Positions 37,308-41,664 of a stretch of DNA of 41,664 nt are shown here, piece by piece (position 1 is the stretch's first letter; each line of letters starts with the position of its first letter). The stretch lies in assembly GCA_963575715.1 (NCBI GenBank), contig CAUYTW010000055.1:1-41664 (forward strand), written 5' to 3'. The translations under genes and the position numbers were made by a program. The DNA is from Gammaproteobacteria bacterium (GTDB lineage: Bacteria; Pseudomonadota; Gammaproteobacteria; CAIRSR01). The notes below the pieces were generated by a model, which searched no databases, was not told where the DNA came from, and worked only from the letters and a program-made list of their open reading frames with translations.

Positions 37308-39515
37308 ATGAAAAACATAACTTTCATTACAACTTTTTCAATCTCATTATTCTTATCTTTTCCTCCCATCGTCACCGCTGAATCTCCGACAGGAATATTC
37401 AACCCAAGCAATAACCATACTTACACCTTTTTTAATACACCCCTAGATTGGGGTTCAGCGCAATCTGCTTGCGGTCAATTGGGTGGTTATCTGGCAACCA
37501 TTACCAGCCAGGAGGAAAATGACTGGATTACAACGAATATAATAGCAGCGGTGAATTCATCGGTATGGGTGGGTGGCACAGATGAAGGGCACGAAGGAAC
37601 CTGGACCTGGGTTACGGGTGAAATATGGGATTATAAAAATTGGAATCCAGGAGAACCAAATAATCTTGGTGGAAATGAAAATTATTTAGAAATAGCTAGT
37701 GCTCGACTTCCCAATGGAATATGGAATGATGGACAAGGTTATTACAGCCTGCCTTACCTTTGTGAGTCAGATTCATTAAATCAAATATATTCAAACGATT
37801 TTAGTGCTGGTGCAGATTCAAGATGGTCGGATCCGAGAACAGCGACGGCCAACGGTGAATCTTTCCTTGGCGCGAGCGCCTATGGCTTTGGCGCTGGTTC
37901 CAACACATTAACCTTGACCAACCTTCCGCCACATACCAGTGTGACAGTCACTTTTGATTTGTACCTTATTCAATCGTGGGACGGGAATGGGCAAGATGGA
38001 GGTGGCCCAGATAATTGGCAATTGACTGCGGATGGAAATACCCTGTTGTTGACCAATTTTGCTAACTGGGTCGGTAGCAATACACAAGCCTATCCTAATC
38101 AATTGCCTCCCTACGGTCCTGGTGGTTCCTTTTTGCCACGCACGCGCGCCTTTGAAAATGGTCATCTCGGTTTTGGTACGGGTAGTTCTGGCGATTCGAC
38201 ATATCGCTTGACTTATACTTTCGCACACACAGCAGCCACCTTGGCGCTGACTTTCACCGGGCAAGAAAATCAATCTCCGGGAGATGAAGGATGGGGCTTG
38301 GACAACGTGCGAGTGAGCATTCCCAACCACAAATTAATCATTACTAAATCAGGCACGGGGAACGGGACGGTTACCAGCGCACCAGCGGGCATTAACTGTG
38401 GCGTGGATTGCAGCGAGGATTTCGCTCCCGGTGCCAAGGTTACCCTGACCGCCAAAGCTGCCACGGGTTCGACATTCGCCGGCTGGAGCGGCGTTGACAA
38501 TTGCCCAGGAACCGGCACCTGCACGGTGACCATGAACGCCGGTGCCACCGTGACCGCGACGTTTCATCCCATCATCTATTCCTTAATTGTCCTGAAAACC
38601 GGAGCAGGCACGGTGACCAGCAATCCAGCGGGGATTAGCTGCGGAAGCGATTGCAACGAAAATTTTTCGCCCGGCGCGCCCGCGTTTACTCTGACTGCAA
38701 CGCCCGCTACGGGATCGATTTTCGCCGGCTGGAATGGAGGCGGTTGTTCAGGAACGGGTACTTGCGTGGTGACCACGACCAGCAGCAAAACGATCAAGGC
38801 ACCTTTCAAAAGCACCGACTTCATAATCACGGCTGTTACCCTCAATCCAGCGGCGGGACTGTCGGCCAACAGTGCCTTTAGTGCAGTGGTGACGATCAAA
38901 AATCAGGGAACCATCGCCGGAGATGGTGGGCAATTGACGGTGTGGGCCGACAAAACAGCCGTTCCCGCGTGTGGCACCAGTGGCGGTCAATCGGCTGCGG
39001 TGGGCGCGTTGGCCGCCGGTGCCAGCAAGACACTGACCATCACCGGATTAACACCGGGGACAAGAGGTATCAAGTCGCTGCGCGCCTTCGTGGATAGTAG
39101 TTGCGCCATCACTGAGTCCAGCGAGACGAATAATCAATTCACCAAGCAATATCGGGTAATGGACTTCCCTGATTTCGTGGTCACAAATGTTATGTTGAAT
39201 CCGGTTAGCCCTACGCATAATGGCACCTTCAAGGCGACGGTAACGGTCAAAAATCAGGGCAGTCTGAGCGCGGAAGCTGGTTTTCTTGATGTCTGGACCA
39301 ATCAACCCACAACTCAAGGATGCGGTGCCCTGGGTAATAAATACCTTGATATTGGCATCCTGGCGGCGGGGGCTGCGAAAACCGTGACCGTCTCCCTACC
39401 AGCAGGCGTGGCGGGCGAAAAAACTTTACGGATTTTCGTGGATAGCTGGTGCGAAACCAGTGAATCCGGCAACGAGGGCAACAACCAGCTCGTCAAAACC
39501 TATACCGTGCAATAA
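37308..39515 (+). CDS. Secreted C-type lectin-like protein with bacterial repeat and CARDB domains
   Basis: The protein has 735 residues, with signal peptide ~1-25. Residues ~30-155 are a C-type lectin domain: WGSAQSACGQLGGYLATI, WVGGTDEGHEGTW, then WNPGEPNN and GIWNDGQG. EPN plus WND is the calcium and mannose-type sugar-binding set. A beta-sandwich-like region follows (~160-345). Two repeats of a bacterial surface module, each with AGINCG.DC or AGISCG.DC and FAGW, span ~348-500. Two CARDB-like domains (FIITAVTLNPAAGLSANSAF and FVVTNVMLNPVSPTHNGTF) end the chain. No sortase or membrane anchor is seen, so it is probably released or held non-covalently. AAAGGAG at 9 nt gives a strong ribosome binding site. 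Confidence 0.87.
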   Translation: MKNITFITTFSISLFLSFPPIVTAESPTGIFNPSNNHTYTFFNTPLDWGSAQSACGQLGGYLATITSQEENDWITTNIIAAVNSSVWVGGTDEGHEGTWTWVTGEIWDYKNWNPGEPNNLGGNENYLEIASARLPNGIWNDGQGYYSLPYLCESDSLNQIYSNDFSAGADSRWSDPRTATANGESFLGASAYGFGAGSNTLTLTNLPPHTSVTVTFDLYLIQSWDGNGQDGGGPDNWQLTADGNTLLLTNFANWVGSNTQAYPNQLPPYGPGGSFLPRTRAFENGHLGFGTGSSGDSTYRLTYTFAHTAATLALTFTGQENQSPGDEGWGLDNVRVSIPNHKLIITKSGTGNGTVTSAPAGINCGVDCSEDFAPGAKVTLTAKAATGSTFAGWSGVDNCPGTGTCTVTMNAGATVTATFHPIIYSLIVLKTGAGTVTSNPAGISCGSDCNENFSPGAPAFTLTATPATGSIFAGWNGGGCSGTGTCVVTTTSSKTIKAPFKSTDFIITAVTLNPAAGLSANSAFSAVVTIKNQGTIAGDGGQLTVWADKTAVPACGTSGGQSAAVGALAAGASKTLTITGLTPGTRGIKSLRAFVDSSCAITESSETNNQFTKQYRVMDFPDFVVTNVMLNPVSPTHNGTFKATVTVKNQGSLSAEAGFLDVWTNQPTTQGCGALGNKYLDIGILAAGAAKTVTVSLPAGVAGEKTLRIFVDSWCETSESGNEGNNQLVKTYTVQ

Positions 39516-39553
39516 AGGCTGGCGTCAGGTAGTTTTTAACTGATTCAACCATG

Positions 39554-39585
39554 GCCCCAGGCTTTTCCTGGGGCTGTTATTTTTA
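39554..39585 (+). terminator. Rho-independent terminator after the lectin gene
   Basis: GCCCCAGG and CCTGGGGC form a perfect 8-bp stem with a CTTTT loop, followed by TGTTATTTTT. It begins 38 nt after the lectin stop codon. Confidence 0.88.
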
Positions 39586-39609
39586 ATGATTTAATCCAAG
39601 TTGCCACTT

Positions 39610-39900
39610 TAAGAGTTACACAGTTGAACTTGTCGCTCTATATAATAAGGATTGAGTTTTTTCTGTCATTCTGCGCGGAGGTCGCGTTAGCGACCGTAGC
39701 CGCAGAATTTTATGTGTAGTATGCAGATGGATTCTGCGACTCCGCTTCGCTGCGCGCAGAATGATTTTCTATTTTTCAACTGCGTAACTCCTATTTCAGC
39801 CATTCTGCCACTTCGCTACGCACAGAATGACTGAAATTTTCAATTTTCACTGCGTAACTTCTATCCTGTATAGAATTACAAATTCAACGACGTAATTTTT
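39610..39900. mobile_element. MITE-like inverted-repeat element, copy 5, plus an adjoining partial copy
   Basis: TAAGAGTTACACAGTTGAA on the left and TTCAACTGCGTAACTCCTA ending at 39793 bound a 184-nt copy of the 9689 family. Directly after it comes a further CATTCTGCCACTTCG/CGCACAGAATG palindrome and TTTTCACTGCGTAACTTCTA, then a degenerate outward arm to 39900. So a second, damaged copy is nested beside the first. This fills the gap between the lectin and AAA genes; no gene is seen in it. Confidence 0.7.
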
Positions 39901-39939
39901 ATCTCCGTAGCTTTTATCTCCATTACACACCGCAGATTT

Positions 39940-41523
39940 TTACATTCCCCAAACGGTAAAATTCCGCCCGCGATAGACTTCCTCGCGCCGATAAATTTTT
40001 TCCTCCCAGGGACGCTCGGAACGGTCGAAAATAACCAGATGACCCGCGCCCTGTCCCATTCGATCCAGGTATTCCCAGGTTTGTGCCAGGCCATCGACAA
40101 GGGTTCGTTCCAGACTTTTACGCAATATTTTTAATTCGATGACAATTTTTTGTACGCCGCCGGGATATTTCCAGATAATCATCAAATCCGTGCGTCCCCT
40201 ACCCAGACCATATTCGCGTTCAATTTGTCCACCACCATTAACGATGCGTTGCAGAAATGCTTGTAACAATAATTGTGGCCCGGCCTCGGGATAAGAAAAA
40301 TTTCTTAACCAATGCTCGGAGTTTTCTCTAAAAAATTCCTGAAATGCGGCAATTAATTTATTATCATCCAGTTTTCCGTCGGGTCGAACATACCAGGTGG
40401 TCTTTTGCTCCGCCTCAAAATCGAGTTGATGCACATGGGTTAATTGACGGGGAATAACTTCTCGATAAATTGCGTTGGCGATTTCAATCTGACCACCAAT
40501 GCGATCAATCAATCCTAGATCAAATACATATTGAATATCTTCATCACTTGCAGAATCATACAGTCGCTCGCCGCTCAATAACGATTCAATCACCCGTCTC
40601 ACCCGTGGCTCCTTGAGTTTATCCGTCAATTGATCCAGATGGATTTCACGGCGTGCGATTAGCGCCTCCTTGGCCTCGTCCAGGATTTCGGCGGTGATGG
40701 AACGGCTACGATCTCGGCTACTTCTGGATTCAAAACAGGTTTCATATCCCAGTGCGTTGACCAGCCATGGCTGTCCGCGTGTCAATTCCCACGCCCGCGC
40801 CACCGCATTGTCCGTGAATTGTTGGCCGGTTTCCCTGGTATGTTCAGCGTATAATTCCTCCAATTCGTCTCTGGTAAAATTTCCTAAACGCAAGGATCGC
40901 GCCTTGATATTAAATGCACTCCCGCCCGTAATAATTTCTTTTGTGGTATTTGAATGAATCCGATAATCACGGACATCACGCACGCCACACAAAATCACCG
41001 TTTGCGGAAAATTAGCAGGACGATCTGCATAGCCGGTGCGTAATTGTCTCAATATGGAAATCAGTGTATCTCCAACGAGAGCGTCAATTTCATCTATAAA
41101 TATAACCAGCGGTTCAGATAATAATTTACTCCACAATGCCAGTAATTGATTCAGTGCTTCATGCGCTCCCCATTGTTTCATGTCATCCATAATTTTTTTC
41201 CCAACGATGACATCACCAAATATCCTCCTTCCCTGAAGAACAAATTGCCCAATAATTGCCTGCATCGCCGCTGCTACGTCCTCGCGGGCGCTTTGCGCGA
41301 TCTCCACATTTACATACACGCAACGATATTTCTTTCCCGCGTTCAAATAGTCGCGCAGCGCCAGCAAGCAACTCGTTTTTCCGGTCTGGCGCGGTGCGTG
41401 AAGCACAAAGTATTTTTTTTGTTCAATCAATGGTAAAAGGTTATCCAGCTCAATTCGACGCAACGGATCGAGCAGGTAATGATCTATCGGATTCACGGGG
41501 CCGGCAGTATTAAAAAAACGCAT
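39940..41523 (-). CDS. AAA ATPase fused to a PD-(D/E)XK nuclease-like domain
   Basis: The protein has 527 residues. The ATPase (~1-300) starts RFFNTAGPVNPIDHY, has a Walker A near 43-51 (APRQTGKTS), a Walker B LVIFIDEIDAL near 137-147 and a sensor-like VILCGVRDVRD. A winged-helix-like part with REIHLDQLTDKL, RVRRVIESLL and FDLGLIDRIGG follows. The C-terminal ~100 residues show GRGRTDLMIIW (Asp ~443) and IVIELKI (Glu-x-Lys ~462), the core of a PD-(D/E)XK fold. Families of this type occur in many copies in repeat-rich bacterial genomes; their job is not established (defence or mobile-DNA maintenance are suggestions). It stands alone between repeats. Confidence 0.82.
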   Translation of the reverse strand: MRFFNTAGPVNPIDHYLLDPLRRIELDNLLPLIEQKKYFVLHAPRQTGKTSCLLALRDYLNAGKKYRCVYVNVEIAQSAREDVAAAMQAIIGQFVLQGRRIFGDVIVGKKIMDDMKQWGAHEALNQLLALWSKLLSEPLVIFIDEIDALVGDTLISILRQLRTGYADRPANFPQTVILCGVRDVRDYRIHSNTTKEIITGGSAFNIKARSLRLGNFTRDELEELYAEHTRETGQQFTDNAVARAWELTRGQPWLVNALGYETCFESRSSRDRSRSITAEILDEAKEALIARREIHLDQLTDKLKEPRVRRVIESLLSGERLYDSASDEDIQYVFDLGLIDRIGGQIEIANAIYREVIPRQLTHVHQLDFEAEQKTTWYVRPDGKLDDNKLIAAFQEFFRENSEHWLRNFSYPEAGPQLLLQAFLQRIVNGGGQIEREYGLGRGRTDLMIIWKYPGGVQKIVIELKILRKSLERTLVDGLAQTWEYLDRMGQGAGHLVIFDRSERPWEEKIYRREEVYRGRNFTVWGM

Positions 41524-41559
41524 GACTGATTCCTGTTTTTTTGAATTCTTTTTTAATTT

Positions 41560-41664
41560 AACCCAAGTTGCTACCTATTATGGTGGATAACCAAATAGCC
41601 CCTCTCCCATTGGGAGAGGGGTTGGGGTGAGGGACTTTTGACTAATGTTGAGGAATTATCCCTC
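41560..41664. repeat. Palindromic repeat family 2, inverted copy at the window edge
   Basis: AACCCAAGTTGCTACCTATT, then GGTGGATAACCAAATAGCCC and the CCCCTCTCCC/GGGAGAGGGG hairpin (to 41621), repeat the complement of 20839-20900 with few mismatches. It continues with GTTGGGGTGAGGG and is cut by the window end. It lies 37 nt upstream of the AAA gene's start. Confidence 0.6.

Noticed and set aside
39610-39900. Clustered palindromes as a CRISPR array
   Set aside because: The repeats are inverted, of uneven spacing and shared with dispersed copies elsewhere in the window; no regular spacers.

Overview
The window looks like a chromosomal stretch of a gammaproteobacterium. It holds full-length, family-typical core genes (nagZ, rnhB, dcd, a trpG-trpD-trpC cluster, pyrG, prfC). 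It also holds families common in that class: DUF945/YdgA, an LpoB-like lipoprotein, a YfhM-type alpha-2-macroglobulin and two-partner secretion proteins. I cannot name the species. The interspersed repeats and AAA/PD-(D/E)XK protein recall large repeat-rich genomes of uncultured Thiotrichales/Chromatiales-like bacteria, but that is an impression, not proof. No rRNA, tRNA or CRISPR array was seen.

Layout. 1-3956: a signalling operon of a CheY-like receiver, a short PAS protein with a degenerate histidine-kinase dimerisation domain, a periplasmic solute-binding protein and a membrane histidine kinase. 3983-4345: remnant of an ISAs1-type transposase. 4559-7836: a TPR protein and a TpsB-type outer-membrane secretion porin. 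8064-11920: housekeeping genes nagZ, rnhB and dcd, then two envelope peptidyl-prolyl isomerases (parvulin and FKBP type). 12068-15050 (minus): trpG, a small membrane protein broken by one in-frame TGA, trpD and trpC. 15565-20778: a 1737-residue alpha-2-macroglobulin with a thioester motif. 20810-21280: two repeat elements and a run of ten AGAAC units. 21365-22072: a SAM methyltransferase whose 5' end is cut off from its ATG by that run. 22082-28729 (minus): a lipoprotein with an alpha/beta-hydrolase fold, pyrG, a GT4 glycosyltransferase and a TpsA-type filamentous haemagglutinin-like exoprotein. 29162-31366: two outer-membrane beta-barrel proteins and a terminator. 31500-34220 (minus): DUF945 and DUF1015 proteins. 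34365-35975: prfC. 36145-36795 (minus): LpoB-like lipoprotein. 37308-39515: secreted C-type lectin/CARDB protein. 39940-41523 (minus): AAA ATPase fused to a PD-(D/E)XK nuclease-like domain.

The most interesting signal is the methyltransferase. Its conserved N-terminus is encoded upstream of the first usable start in its frame. The only ATG at the right place lies just before the AGAAC run and would be in frame with 9 or 12 units, but not with the 10 present. This is the arrangement of a phase-variable gene caught OFF. Its neighbours are cell-surface genes (TpsA exoprotein, glycosyltransferase), which suggests a switchable surface modification.

The window is also studded with small mobile or repeat DNA. 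There are five full TA-bounded inverted-repeat elements plus two partial copies (MITE-like), copies of a second palindromic family, five or six solo hairpins that look like IS200/IS605 ends, and a roughly 60-nt repeat that occurs twice in the trp cluster. Several of these supply stop codons or C-terminal tails of neighbouring genes (rnhB, trpC, trpG). Likely pseudo-enzymes include the PAS protein without an H-box histidine and the lipoprotein hydrolase without the nucleophile serine.
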